NCBI GenBank assembly: GCA_003353845.1
Contig: PIVT01000007.1
Location: forward strand, 1 to 64,000
DNA length: 64,000 bases
DNA from: Pseudomonadota bacterium
Lineage (GTDB): Bacteria > Myxococcota_A > UBA9160 > JADFDR01
Direction: 5' to 3'
The position numbers and the translations under genes are program-made. Below, in pieces: positions 1 through 8,590 of this stretch (its first letter is position 1; each line of letters starts with the position of its first letter). The notes under the pieces were generated by a model. That model was given only the letters and a program-made list of their open reading frames with translations. It was not told where the DNA came from and searched no databases.

Positions 1-6
1 ATCTAG

Positions 7-858
7 ACGGCTTCCCAAAATCACCTTCTCGCTTTTTCCCCGGATGGAACCCTGAGCTTCGATTACAACTACGAAGATTTTTGTGCCGATCAAATCCCAG
101 CGGTTTCCGGATTGTGGAAATTTTTCTTCAGCCCACCCGCAGCCTTTATAGACAGCCTGCTTACGGTAAGCGCGAAGGAAGGCTGGCTGAACATCGTCTG
201 CGGTCATCATCTACTCTTGCTTCCAAGCAAGAGTGAGCGAACGAAAGTTCCCATTCCCTTGCTCTCCACAGTCGTAGCCATTGATCTTGAATCGGGCGCA
301 CCCCTCGGAGACCCCTTGATTCTCCCTGAGACCAGTGAGGGCTTTATCATGCCGTCGCTGGACGGGAATACCTTTGTCACCTTATCCGGGGCCATCTCTT
401 CCATTTACTATCACGCCTTGAATCCATTTTTGCCTCAGCGTTTCGAAGTCCCCAATGAACCAAAGGCTGGCCTACTCATTCTGGAGCCTGTTTCTCGAAC
501 CGAATACGCCCGCGAAGGCCTGGCATGGATACAGGAAAAGGTCACGGCGGCAGGAGCGAGACTGGCCGCAAGCGATCGCAACAGCGCCCTCGACCTGCTC
601 AGAGAAACCACACTGCAACGCAAGGTCACACGGGCCACGATCAAAAAGCTAGGCGAGGAAGGGTTGACGCTAACCGGTACGGAGACAGCTCAACTCGCGT
701 CCCTGGAGCCGGGTTTACAAATCTTGGAAGTCGTTCAGAGAGGCCTTGAAAAAGATACCCACACCAAGATCCCAGTGGAGGCCTTGCAGCGCCAACTCAC
801 CCAAGCCAATGAATTTCTTGCGCAGGCGACGACAGCGCTGGGCACCGGCACCCAGTAG
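7..858 (+). CDS. 3' part of an uncharacterised protein (5' end missing or broken)
   Basis: The frame is open from just after a TAG at 4-6 to the TAG at 856-858. No good start is visible; the first usable codons are a CTG near 52 and a TTG at 112, neither with a clear ribosome binding site. The early residues (FSPDGT) and later AIDLESG and MPSLDGNTFV look like blades of a beta-propeller. The last 100 residues are charged and probably helical, with repeated leucines. Because protein-like sequence begins directly after the stop, the gene may be frameshifted at the window edge or be a pseudogene. The function is not recognised. Confidence 0.5.
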   Translation, partial: TASQNHLLAFSPDGTLSFDYNYEDFCADQIPAVSGLWKFFFSPPAAFIDSLLTVSAKEGWLNIVCGHHLLLLPSKSERTKVPIPLLSTVVAIDLESGAPLGDPLILPETSEGFIMPSLDGNTFVTLSGAISSIYYHALNPFLPQRFEVPNEPKAGLLILEPVSRTEYAREGLAWIQEKVTAAGARLAASDRNSALDLLRETTLQRKVTRATIKKLGEEGLTLTGTETAQLASLEPGLQILEVVQRGLEKDTHTKIPVEALQRQLTQANEFLAQATTALGTGTQ

Positions 859-1064
859 CATCCGACCTGCCTTTCTGCCCCCCCCCTGCTACCCCCCTGT
901 CCTTCTCACAATCTGAGTGCCCTCAGCCCAAACCCTTGGGTGCCTGAACACCTAAGCCATTGATTTGTCTGGGGAAACACCAGTCTTCAGGTCATTTTGC
1001 TCAAGATCGATGGTGAGCCGGCCGATAATTTCAGTTGAATTCTCTTAAGCCTGAGGAGAGTCAC

Positions 1065-1310
1065 ATGGACAGCATGCCTTTCATCATCGACCTGGCCCAA
1101 AAGCTGGCAATCCTTGCGCTGGCGATTGTGCTCTATCTCTTACCGACTTTGCTGGCTTGTCATAACGAGAATCGCTCCAACCGCGTCTTGAAACTCATGG
1201 CCTATAACATCATCTTCGGCTGGACCGTATTCGCTTGGTTCCACGCCTTATACAAGGGCTCGCTCTCGCGCCGGCGTCGACGTAGCCTGGGCCGCCATCG
1301 CTTCGCTTAA
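1065..1310 (+). CDS. Small membrane protein, superinfection-immunity-like (Imm_superinfect family)
   Basis: The protein has 81 residues with two hydrophobic segments, about 14-34 and 46-64. YLLPTLLA in the first and an asparagine followed by GWTVFAWFHAL in the second match the pattern of the short superinfection immunity family (PF14373), named after phage T4 Imm. Such genes are common in bacterial chromosomes without a proven phage role. The ATG at 1065 is chosen because GAGGAG lies about seven bases upstream; a TTG at 1035 would also be in frame. The C-terminus is an arginine-rich cytoplasmic tail. The family assignment is by pattern recognition only. Confidence 0.7.
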   Translation: MDSMPFIIDLAQKLAILALAIVLYLLPTLLACHNENRSNRVLKLMAYNIIFGWTVFAWFHALYKGSLSRRRRRSLGRHRFA

Positions 1311-1377
1311 GCCATTTAAAAAAATTAGATTCGTTTACATAGAGTCATCTTGAAAATTTTTTCCTGGAGGCTCGCCT

Positions 1378-2166
1378 TCAGTGAGGTGAAGACTCCATGG
1401 GAATAACGCTAAAACCCTTTCCTTCAGGTGCATTCTCAATCACCGCGCGAATACGAAAGTAGCGCCACAAGTTTTCTTCCGTCAAAACGGTCTGCGGACT
1501 TCCATCGGCAACAATTTCTTGATCGCACACGAGCAATAGCCGGTCAAAGAAACGAGACGCCAAAGAAAGATCATGAATGGCAGCAATGGCACAAACCCCC
1601 TGCGAGGTCAGCCGTTGCAATAACTGCAAAACTTCCAATTGATGACATAAATCCAGGTTGGCTGTCGGCTCATCCAGCAAGAGTACCGGTGTCTCTTGCG
1701 CAAGAGCGCGTGCAATCAACACGCGCTGACGCTCGCCTCCCGACAGTGTGTCAACGGTTCGCTCGGCAAGCTCTCCCATCTCGGTGACCTCCAGAGATCG
1801 CTGGACAATCTCAAGATCCTTTTCGCCTTCCGGCTCAAAGCGGCCCAGATGGGGATTGCGACCCATGGAGACAACTTCACGCACGGACAAGGCATAGGAC
1901 AGCGCTACGTCTTGGGGCACCAGTGAAATTCGTCGAGCGATTTCTTTGCGTGGCAGGCGGCGTAGATTCTCCCCACATAACTGAACCTCACCTGCTACCG
2001 GTGACACCAAATTCATGAACAAGCGAAGCAAGGTCGTTTTTCCCGCCCCGTTGGGACCAATCAGGCCGATGGACTCCCCCGCATGGCAACGCAACTGCAG
2101 ATTGCGCAGGATGGGCTTGCTTCCGTAATCAAAACTAAGATCCCTGGCCTCGAGAAGAACATCCAT
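1378..2166 (-). CDS. btuD: Cobalamin/Fe-siderophore ABC transporter, ATP-binding protein
   Basis: This is the cytoplasmic ATPase of a type II importer, 262 residues. It has Walker A GPNGAGKTT, the signature LSGGERQRV, Walker B LLLDEP and the H-loop AAIHD, all as in FecE/BtuD/FhuC proteins. The ATG shares its last base region with the stop of the permease gene upstream (TAATG overlap), so the two are translationally coupled. B12 rather than iron is inferred from the neighbouring btuF and btuC and from the divergent riboswitch-controlled receptor operon. The sequence alone cannot separate B12 from ferric-siderophore specificity. Confidence 0.85.
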   Translation of the reverse strand: MDVLLEARDLSFDYGSKPILRNLQLRCHAGESIGLIGPNGAGKTTLLRLFMNLVSPVAGEVQLCGENLRRLPRKEIARRISLVPQDVALSYALSVREVVSMGRNPHLGRFEPEGEKDLEIVQRSLEVTEMGELAERTVDTLSGGERQRVLIARALAQETPVLLLDEPTANLDLCHQLEVLQLLQRLTSQGVCAIAAIHDLSLASRFFDRLLLVCDQEIVADGSPQTVLTEENLWRYFRIRAVIENAPEGKGFSVIPMESSPH

Positions 2167-3203
2167 TAGTTATGGAACTCCTTGCGATGCCGGATCAACA
2201 AGAACAAGAAAAATGGCGCCCCCACAAAGGCGGTCACCACGCCCAGCGGCACCGGCTTATCGGCAAAGAGCATCCGAATCGCCAGATCGGCCGCCACGAC
2301 GAACAACCCTCCACCCAACATGGACGCTGGCAATAACCAGCGGTGATGGGGTCCGATGAGCAGGCGTAAAATGTGTGGAACGATCAATCCGACAAAAGCC
2401 ACTCCCCCTGCGACGGCTACGGCCGTACCCGTCAACAAGGAGGTCAATCCGATCAGCACTTTTCGCACGTACGGAACATCGATCCCCACGGAGGCCGCAT
2501 GCACTTCACCCAGTAGCATGGCGTCGAGATCGCGGCTGTAAGCCATAATCAATCCTGCGCCTAACAACACCATGGGCGCAATGAGCAACGCATGGTCCCA
2601 GGTTCGTCCGTCCAACCCACCCATACTCCAGAACAAAATCTGCTGCCCCACCTCCCAGCGAGACAAGGCCAGCGACATTACAAAAGCGCTAATCGCTGTA
2701 TTCAAGGCACCGATGGCGACACCCGCGAGCAGCAGGGTTTCCGTCGGTGTATGTCCTCGATGCGTCGCAATGCTATAGACGGCAAAGGTCGTCAAGCTGG
2801 CTCCTAGAAAGGCCAGGACTGGAATCGACCAAACACTTAACGCCGCCAAGCCAAAATAAATTGCCAACACGGCCCCCAGCGAAGCCCCTGAGGAGACACC
2901 GATGATACTGGGGGAGGCCAGAGGGTTTCGAAACAAGCCCTGCAAGGTGGCACCCGACAAACCCAAGGCACTGCCAACGAAGATTCCCGTAATGACACGG
3001 GGCAGCCGAATTTGCAGAACAACACTTTCCATCCACGCCGGCCAGGTTACGTCCACGGACAAGCCACAAGCCTTGGCCAGAATTCCAACCACGTTTGCCG
3101 TAGAGATCTCTGCCGCACCTTGAGCAACGCCCCAAAGGCTGACCAGCACAAGCAAGCCTCCGGTGACCAGAAGTCCCCACTGCGGGTTTATCGATCTCAT
3201 CAT
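2166..3203 (-). CDS. btuC: FecCD-family ABC transporter permease (BtuC-like)
   Basis: This inner-membrane permease of 345 residues contains roughly ten hydrophobic segments. It carries the family motifs RLPRVITGIFVGSALGLSG near the N-terminus and VAFVGLIVPHILRLL in the C-terminal third, which includes the coupling-helix region contacting the ATPase. The length fits the family. The first ATG (3203) is part of an ATGA overlap with the stop of the binding-protein gene; a second ATG follows directly. It would translocate cobalamin from the periplasmic binding protein to the cytoplasm. Confidence 0.88.
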   Translation of the reverse strand: MMRSINPQWGLLVTGGLLVLVSLWGVAQGAAEISTANVVGILAKACGLSVDVTWPAWMESVVLQIRLPRVITGIFVGSALGLSGATLQGLFRNPLASPSIIGVSSGASLGAVLAIYFGLAALSVWSIPVLAFLGASLTTFAVYSIATHRGHTPTETLLLAGVAIGALNTAISAFVMSLALSRWEVGQQILFWSMGGLDGRTWDHALLIAPMVLLGAGLIMAYSRDLDAMLLGEVHAASVGIDVPYVRKVLIGLTSLLTGTAVAVAGGVAFVGLIVPHILRLLIGPHHRWLLPASMLGGGLFVVAADLAIRMLFADKPVPLGVVTAFVGAPFFLFLLIRHRKEFHN

Positions 3204-4180
3204 TCAAAGACCTCGGGATGAATCAACCTGGCAAGCTTTTCAAGGTCATATACTCGATATTGTGTTACGGATGAAGACCAAGGGTCGTTGTGTTCAAATA
3301 CTTTTCCAGCACGCACTGCTTGCACCTCGCGCCAAATCGGATCCGACAAGAGTTCCGTCGCGGCATCCGTCACCCCATCCCGGCTGCCCCCTTCCATGAA
3401 AATAATGTCTGGCTCCAAGCCCATGGCGAACTCTACCGAGATCTTGGCCGGCCCGCGCAGGCCCGTCTCCCGCATCACATTGGTTCCGCCCGCAGATTCA
3501 ATCACCTCGTCCATGAGTGTATCGGGGCCTTTGGCGAATCCACTTCGCCCCCATACCAGAACGCGCGGTGGCGCCTGTCCAGAAACTTGCTTTTCCACTG
3601 AAGCGATTCGCTGCCGAAGCGACAGAATCTCGCTCTCGGCACGCTGTTCCTCACCCACGACAGCAGCCACCAAGCGCAAATTTTCCTCCACCTCCGCAAA
3701 GGAACCCAACGGCCCCAAACGCAACACCGGAATTCCCGCGCCGACGAGCAGGCGGACTGTCGCGGCACGGGTGTAGGTAGCGACAATCACCAGGTCGGGT
3801 TCCAGGGAGAGCAGCTCTTCCACATCGACGCCGACGCGCCGAATGGAAGCCGGAAAGACTCCGTAAGCTCCCGACATGTGTTCATCATCAACTAAGTAAG
3901 TCACTCCCACGACCCGCTGCAGATCCACCACAGCTGCCAAAAACTCGTCTGCCGCCAAAACCGTTGAAACAATGCGCTGGGGAGGTGCTTCCAACACATG
4001 GCTGTAACCAACAGGGTCTATGAGAGTTTTGGGGAAGGCCGCTCCTTCAATCTGTGTCGTACTGAGGGCTTTGGCACCGAGCATGGCCGGTTGCAATTCA
4101 CGCAGGAAAGTCAGCGTCAACAACAACAGCGCGCCCAACAAGAGCGCCATGGAGAGCATCCATTTTCGGGGTAATGCCAT
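3200..4180 (-). CDS. btuF: Periplasmic cobalamin-binding protein (BtuF-like), N-terminally anchored
   Basis: This is the substrate-binding component of the importer, about 326 residues. After one hydrophobic segment at residues 7-24 comes a class III binding-protein fold. PQRIVSTVLAADEFL, GVDVEELLSLEPDLVIV and a second lobe ending in DLEKLARLIHP are typical of BtuF/FepB proteins. There is no lipobox, so it is probably anchored by an uncleaved helix or cleaved by signal peptidase I. The frame extends to 4255, but AGAAGG five bases before the ATG at 4180 makes that the likelier start. It is the first gene of btuFCD. I see no riboswitch on its own strand. Confidence 0.83.
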   Translation of the reverse strand: MALPRKWMLSMALLLGALLLLTLTFLRELQPAMLGAKALSTTQIEGAAFPKTLIDPVGYSHVLEAPPQRIVSTVLAADEFLAAVVDLQRVVGVTYLVDDEHMSGAYGVFPASIRRVGVDVEELLSLEPDLVIVATYTRAATVRLLVGAGIPVLRLGPLGSFAEVEENLRLVAAVVGEEQRAESEILSLRQRIASVEKQVSGQAPPRVLVWGRSGFAKGPDTLMDEVIESAGGTNVMRETGLRGPAKISVEFAMGLEPDIIFMEGGSRDGVTDAATELLSDPIWREVQAVRAGKVFEHNDPWSSSVTQYRVYDLEKLARLIHPEVFE

Positions 4181-4404
4181 CATCGCCTTCTCTGCCCGCG
4201 GGGCCATTTCTCGACCAAGAGGCTCGAACCTTATCACAGCTGGGAAATCCTCCACCTTACTGAAAGAGGTTCAGCGATTCGAAACCCAGCCAACGGCCCC
4301 CGCTGGCAACGGCAATTTGCAAAGCCTCAGGCCCTGCGCTAATCAGATCTGGCTTTCACGGTAGAAAGGTGTTTCGCGAGGCGAGCCAGACCACGAGCAA
4401 GCCA

Positions 4405-4586
4405 TAGGTCTGGAACAAGTCGCGAGTGGCTCCAACGATTGTTTTCTTTGGAGTTACGGGAAGCCGGTGCAAATCCGGCGCGAGCCCGTCGCTGTAACCG
4501 GGGACGAACTACAGATCTATGCCACTGGCCTGCTCGGCTAGGAAGGCCTGTAGTTTCGGATGATCCGGAAGCCAGAAGACCGGCCT
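4405..4586 (+). promoter_or_regulatory. Cobalamin (B12) riboswitch
   Basis: The conserved core is unmistakable: the hairpin GCCGGTGCAAATCCGGC at 4463-4479, then GCGAGCCCGTCGCTGTAACC and GGGGACGA, the GCCACTG element at 4521-4527, GGAAGGCC at 4541-4548, and the closing GCCAGAAGACCGGCC at 4571-4585. GGTCT at 4407 can pair with AGACC at 4577 to close the outer stem. It should lower expression of the five-gene operon starting at 4851 when adenosylcobalamin or another cobamide binds. The 264 bases between it and the first ATG hold the expression platform; I did not find a convincing terminator there. Confidence 0.95.
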
Positions 4587-4850
4587 TTTCTACGCAGCGC
4601 TACGACTTTCCGGGGACGAAAGCGTGGGGCGAGTCATCCGTGTCCACAGGTTACGCAAGCCCCTTTCGTAATGAGCCTTTATTACTTAGGTCGGGCTGTA
4701 CGAAACGCCAAACCTGGTGACTGCGGATTTTTCTCGACAACCACTTTTCCTTTCCAGCTTGTCCATGCTCTGCGCCTTGATGGCCGGCACCCTATGTGTG
4801 TGCCGCAACGACCAACTTGCGTTCGGTAGCAACGCAGCAGAGGGAAAGTA

Positions 4851-5732
4851 ATGAGCAATCTCAGGCTGGCGATGCTTCTCAGCATTGCACTCCAACTCGG
4901 AGCAAGCCTTTTCATAATCACTCCCACAAGCAACGCCAAGGCCGGTCCGTATACCGATTCGGGCTGGGATCCCACTGACATGATCGGCTGGGCGACCTCT
5001 GTGGAAGAGGTTTTCATCGGCCCCATGGACATTGCGGCTCCGGAGGATGGACTCGCTGCAGGAGGAGCCCAAGAAGATGTGCTGGGGCCGGCCACCAACG
5101 ACACCGCTGACGTGATTACCCTGGGAGATGGCGGCTTCATCGTGTTGGGGTTTGAATACGGCATTGGCGACGAGGAAGGTGCTGATTTCGCCGTGTACGA
5201 AAACGGCTTCTGGTCTATCTCAGGACTCTTTGCAGAGTTCGCCTTCGTCGAGGTCTCCACCAATGGACAGGACTTCGCACGATTTGACGCCATCACACTG
5301 CGCGATAGTCCCGTCGCTGACTTTGCCGCCATAGATCCGACGAATTACTACAACCTGGCTGGCGATCAACCCGGCTCCATCGGCGGAAGCTCCCTGGGCA
5401 CAGGCTTTGATTTGGCAGAACTAGCCAGTCACGAATTGGTTACATCGGAGTTGCTCGATCTCGACAATATCCAATACGTGCGTGTCATTGACGTGATTGG
5501 CGACGGCTCCACTACAGATTCAACGGGTGCGCCGATCTTCGACCCCTATGCAACGTCCTTTCTGGCCGGAGGCTTTGACTTAAACGCGGTGGGGGCCATT
5601 CACTTTGCCACCGTGCCCGAACCCAGCTCAACCATGCTCATGTTCTTTAGCTTGATCACCCTGGGCCTTATTTCTTATCAGCGACAAAACTCAGCAGACG
5701 CATCTTCGTTCCGCCTTGGAGGACCCTCATGA
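4851..5732 (+). CDS. PEP-CTERM exported protein of the B12 operon
   Basis: This protein of 293 residues has a signal peptide (about 1-31, cleavage near NAKA). A secreted beta-rich domain contains [26 protein letters not shown] and a C-terminal [11 protein letters not shown] pattern. A PEP-CTERM tail starts near residue 255 with VPEP, a hydrophobic helix and a basic stretch. Unusually, about a dozen residues follow the basic stretch. PEP-CTERM tails are recognised by exosortase for surface anchoring; no exosortase gene lies in the window. From memory, similar secreted domains occur beside B12 receptors in other phyla. As the first gene behind the riboswitch, a role in cobamide capture is inferred, not shown. 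Confidence 0.87.
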   Translation: MSNLRLAMLLSIALQLGASLFIITPTSNAKAGPYTDSGWDPTDMIGWATSVEEVFIGPMDIAAPEDGLAAGGAQEDVLGPATNDTADVITLGDGGFIVLGFEYGIGDEEGADFAVYENGFWSISGLFAEFAFVEVSTNGQDFARFDAITLRDSPVADFAAIDPTNYYNLAGDQPGSIGGSSLGTGFDLAELASHELVTSELLDLDNIQYVRVIDVIGDGSTTDSTGAPIFDPYATSFLAGGFDLNAVGAIHFATVPEPSSTMLMFFSLITLGLISYQRQNSADASSFRLGGPS

Positions 5733-6526
5733 CAGCATCACACCGCTACACTCTACTCAGCCTAGTCGTTTCCATCACAACCCTGTGTGCACCCTTTGAG
5801 CAGGCGACTGCCCTTTCCCTGGTGGATCTTGAAGACCTGGCCATTCCCGCAGAAAGTTATTACAACGGGTCCGATCTAGCCGGTGGCTTCACCAGCCAAG
5901 GCGCCACCTTCAATAATAACTACAATGAATCCTGGGGAAGCTGGGATGGTTTTTCCGCTTCGACGATCACCGACAACACCACGCCCGGTTACGGGAATCA
6001 ATACAGCGCCATCACCGGCGAAGGCCAGGGGGGGAGCGCAACCTACGCTGTTTCCTACCCACCCTACGGATCCAATATCACCTTTGATGGAAGCGTTGTG
6101 GTGGAAGGAGCCTACTTCACCAATACCACCTACAGTTTCCTCTCCATGCAATCGGGAGACGCTTTTTCCAAACAGTTTGGCGGGCCTACGGGCGACGATC
6201 CCGACTTTTTCAAGTTGGCCATCGAGGGGATTGCCGAAGGTGGAGGAAGTACGGGTGTCGTCGATTTCTTCTTGGCTGATTTCCGATTCGCAGACAACAG
6301 CCTTGACTACATCACCGACCAATGGACCTACCAGGATCTGAGCATTCTCGGCAACGTGCACGAGCTTCGCTTCAGCTTGAGTTCCAGCGACAATGGTGAC
6401 TGGGGCATGAACACACCCGGCTACTTTGCCATGGACTCCATGACAACGGCAGTCCCTGAACCCGGCGCCACGTTGTTATTTTCCATGGGGTTCCTTGGAC
6501 TGCTAAGCACCCGAAGACGTGGCTGA
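5729..6526 (+). CDS. DUF4465 PEP-CTERM exported protein
   Basis: The protein has 265 residues: a signal peptide (about 1-29), then a domain matching the DUF4465 pattern. Landmarks are a [11 protein letters not shown] start, the motif [19 protein letters not shown], a [11 protein letters not shown] segment and [13 protein letters not shown] near the end. A PEP-CTERM tail begins at about 242 (VPEPG, hydrophobic helix, RRRG). The ATG overlaps the previous stop (ATGA). DUF4465 proteins are known to me mainly as exported proteins of Bacteroidota and Planctomycetota, often near TonB receptors, and their function is not settled. Here riboswitch control points to cobamide binding or delivery to the receptor. 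Confidence 0.87.
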   Translation: MTASHRYTLLSLVVSITTLCAPFEQATALSLVDLEDLAIPAESYYNGSDLAGGFTSQGATFNNNYNESWGSWDGFSASTITDNTTPGYGNQYSAITGEGQGGSATYAVSYPPYGSNITFDGSVVVEGAYFTNTTYSFLSMQSGDAFSKQFGGPTGDDPDFFKLAIEGIAEGGGSTGVVDFFLADFRFADNSLDYITDQWTYQDLSILGNVHELRFSLSSSDNGDWGMNTPGYFAMDSMTTAVPEPGATLLFSMGFLGLLSTRRRG

Positions 6527-8585
6527 ACCCTCAGCATTCATAGTGAAGGCCTGTCGACTGGCGGCCCTGACGCTTGCACTTTGCTGCACGGCTATGCCTT
6601 TGCAGACACGGGCACTGGCGGAGGAATCCACCGCCACGCCCGCCGACCCGGCGCAATCCTCCCAAGGCGAATTCAAAGACGCACCGGAAGAAATTATTAT
6701 TCGCCGCGTGCGGATGGGGAGTTTATTAGAAGGCCCTTCCCCATTTGTCACCGTCATCGAGACCGACGCCTATCAAGGTGAAGACAAGACCCTGGCGGAT
6801 CTGCTGGCCACGTCTGTTGGCGTACAACTGCGACGATTCGGTGGCGAAGGGGAACGCTCCGAGATTTCCATTCGGGGCTCTACCGCATCCCAGGTCGTCA
6901 TCCTATTGGACGGCGTGCGCCTGGATGGCGGGCAAGCCGGCAGCGTGGATCTTTCTACCGTCCCTGTGGAGTTGGTCGAACGCATTGAGGTCTCTCGCGG
7001 CAGCGGCAGTATCCGCACGGGCAGCGGCGCCATGGGAGGTGTCGTCAATATCATCACCAAGAAACCTTCAACGGAACCGGTGAACAGCTTCTCCTTGAAT
7101 GGAGGTTCCTTTGACACCTACCGTGCTTCTCTTTTCCGATCGGACCAAAAAGAAAACTTCGATTACTCCCTGGGCTACAGCGGTTTTACCACCGACGGAG
7201 ATTACGATTTCGAGCGGCCAAGCTTCAAAAGTGGTGGCATCGTCATCAAGCCCGATCCATCCAGTGCCACACGCATCAATAATGACAGTGAACGCCAAGC
7301 ACTCGATGCCAAGATCGGGCGAGAGTTTGACTTCGGCCGCCTTCAATTCAGCGACAATATTATGTACATGAGTCGAGGCGAGCCCGGGTTGGCCTCCGGT
7401 TCTGGAGTGAATGCGGGGCAACAAGCCTACGCCCACGAAAGAACGACGAGAAACCTGGCGAAACTCGACTGGACCACACAAGGGGTGGGTGAGTTCGGCA
7501 CCTCGGCAGAGGCCTCCGTCTTTCATCGCTATGAACGCGATCATTTTAAAGATCCATTTCCAACCTTGGGCAATCCCATTGATGTGGAAACCAAGGATTC
7601 CACCCTGGGCATCTCTCTATCCAGTGATTGGGTTTTAGACTTCGACTCTATGGGCAATGCCATCACACTCGTCGCCGATGCCCGACGGGACCGACTCTCC
7701 ACCTCTGATCGCCCCACTGTTCGACGCGACAACGCAGCCATGGGAATTCAAGAGGAAGCTTCCTTTTGGGCCGACCAGCTAACCTTTGTCGCTGGCGCTC
7801 GCTATGAAGACACCGAGGGCTATGGGGGTCAGTGGCTACCACGCGTGGGCCTCGTTGTAGAACCTTGGTCCTGGCTTCGCTTCAAGGCCAACTCGGCGCG
7901 CACTTATCGCATCCCGAGCTTTGACGAGCTCTACTACCCCAACAAGGGCTTTGCGCGAGGCAACCCGAATCTAAAACCTGAGAAATCCCATAACAGCGAC
8001 GTGGGAGTGGAAGTCAATTTTGATCAGGTGTTTTTTCTCAGCGCCGTGCGTTTATCGGGAAGCGTTTTTCATAACGAGGTCGAGGAGTCCATTGTGTGGA
8101 TGGTCATCAATCCCAACACAATCTCCCCGCGCAATACCGGTGACGCGACGGTCGACGGGTTGGAATTACTTTTCTCAGCCGACTTGGGCCCGTTTCTAAG
8201 CTTGTCGGCCAATTACACAAATCTCGATGCCACCCTGGACAAGACCGATGCCGAGTTGCCAGGTCGTGCCGATGACGAGACCAACTTGCGACTCAGCTTA
8301 ACCCCCTTTGCCGCCTTGAAACTGGTCGGTGAACTCCATGAGGTCGGAGATATTTCCGTTTCTGAAGGAGGAAACGTTACCATCCCGTCGCGAACGACCT
8401 ATGATGCCAGCGTTGCGGTCGATCTCTCTTCCCTCTTGGAAAGCACACGAGGGATGCAAGGAATGCCCAGCCCTCTCTGGTTGACCTTGGCAGGCACCAA
8501 CCTCAGTGATCGCAGCGTTTACGACGCGTTGTTCTTCCCTCAACCCGGTCGCAGCGTAACGCTCAAGCTCGAAGGACGTTGGTAA
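6519..8585 (+). CDS. btuB: TonB-dependent outer-membrane receptor, BtuB-like
   Basis: This is a 688-residue receptor. A signal peptide ends near ALAEE, and a TonB-box-like EEIIIRR follows at about 57-63. The plug domain has the motifs SEISIRGSTASQVVILLDG, VERIEVSRG and GGVVNIITKKP. A beta-barrel ends in an aromatic C-terminal residue (LEGRW). It moves its ligand across the outer membrane using TonB energy. The cobamide substrate is inferred from the riboswitch and the divergent btuFCD. The start is a GTG at 6519 inside the end of the preceding gene; a GTG at 6543 is an alternative. Its TonB partner is probably the set at 59.6-63.4 kb. Confidence 0.9.
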   Translation: MAEPSAFIVKACRLAALTLALCCTAMPLQTRALAEESTATPADPAQSSQGEFKDAPEEIIIRRVRMGSLLEGPSPFVTVIETDAYQGEDKTLADLLATSVGVQLRRFGGEGERSEISIRGSTASQVVILLDGVRLDGGQAGSVDLSTVPVELVERIEVSRGSGSIRTGSGAMGGVVNIITKKPSTEPVNSFSLNGGSFDTYRASLFRSDQKENFDYSLGYSGFTTDGDYDFERPSFKSGGIVIKPDPSSATRINNDSERQALDAKIGREFDFGRLQFSDNIMYMSRGEPGLASGSGVNAGQQAYAHERTTRNLAKLDWTTQGVGEFGTSAEASVFHRYERDHFKDPFPTLGNPIDVETKDSTLGISLSSDWVLDFDSMGNAITLVADARRDRLSTSDRPTVRRDNAAMGIQEEASFWADQLTFVAGARYEDTEGYGGQWLPRVGLVVEPWSWLRFKANSARTYRIPSFDELYYPNKGFARGNPNLKPEKSHNSDVGVEVNFDQVFFLSAVRLSGSVFHNEVEESIVWMVINPNTISPRNTGDATVDGLELLFSADLGPFLSLSANYTNLDATLDKTDAELPGRADDETNLRLSLTPFAALKLVGELHEVGDISVSEGGNVTIPSRTTYDASVAVDLSSLLESTRGMQGMPSPLWLTLAGTNLSDRSVYDALFFPQPGRSVTLKLEGRW

Positions 8586-8590
8586 ACAAC

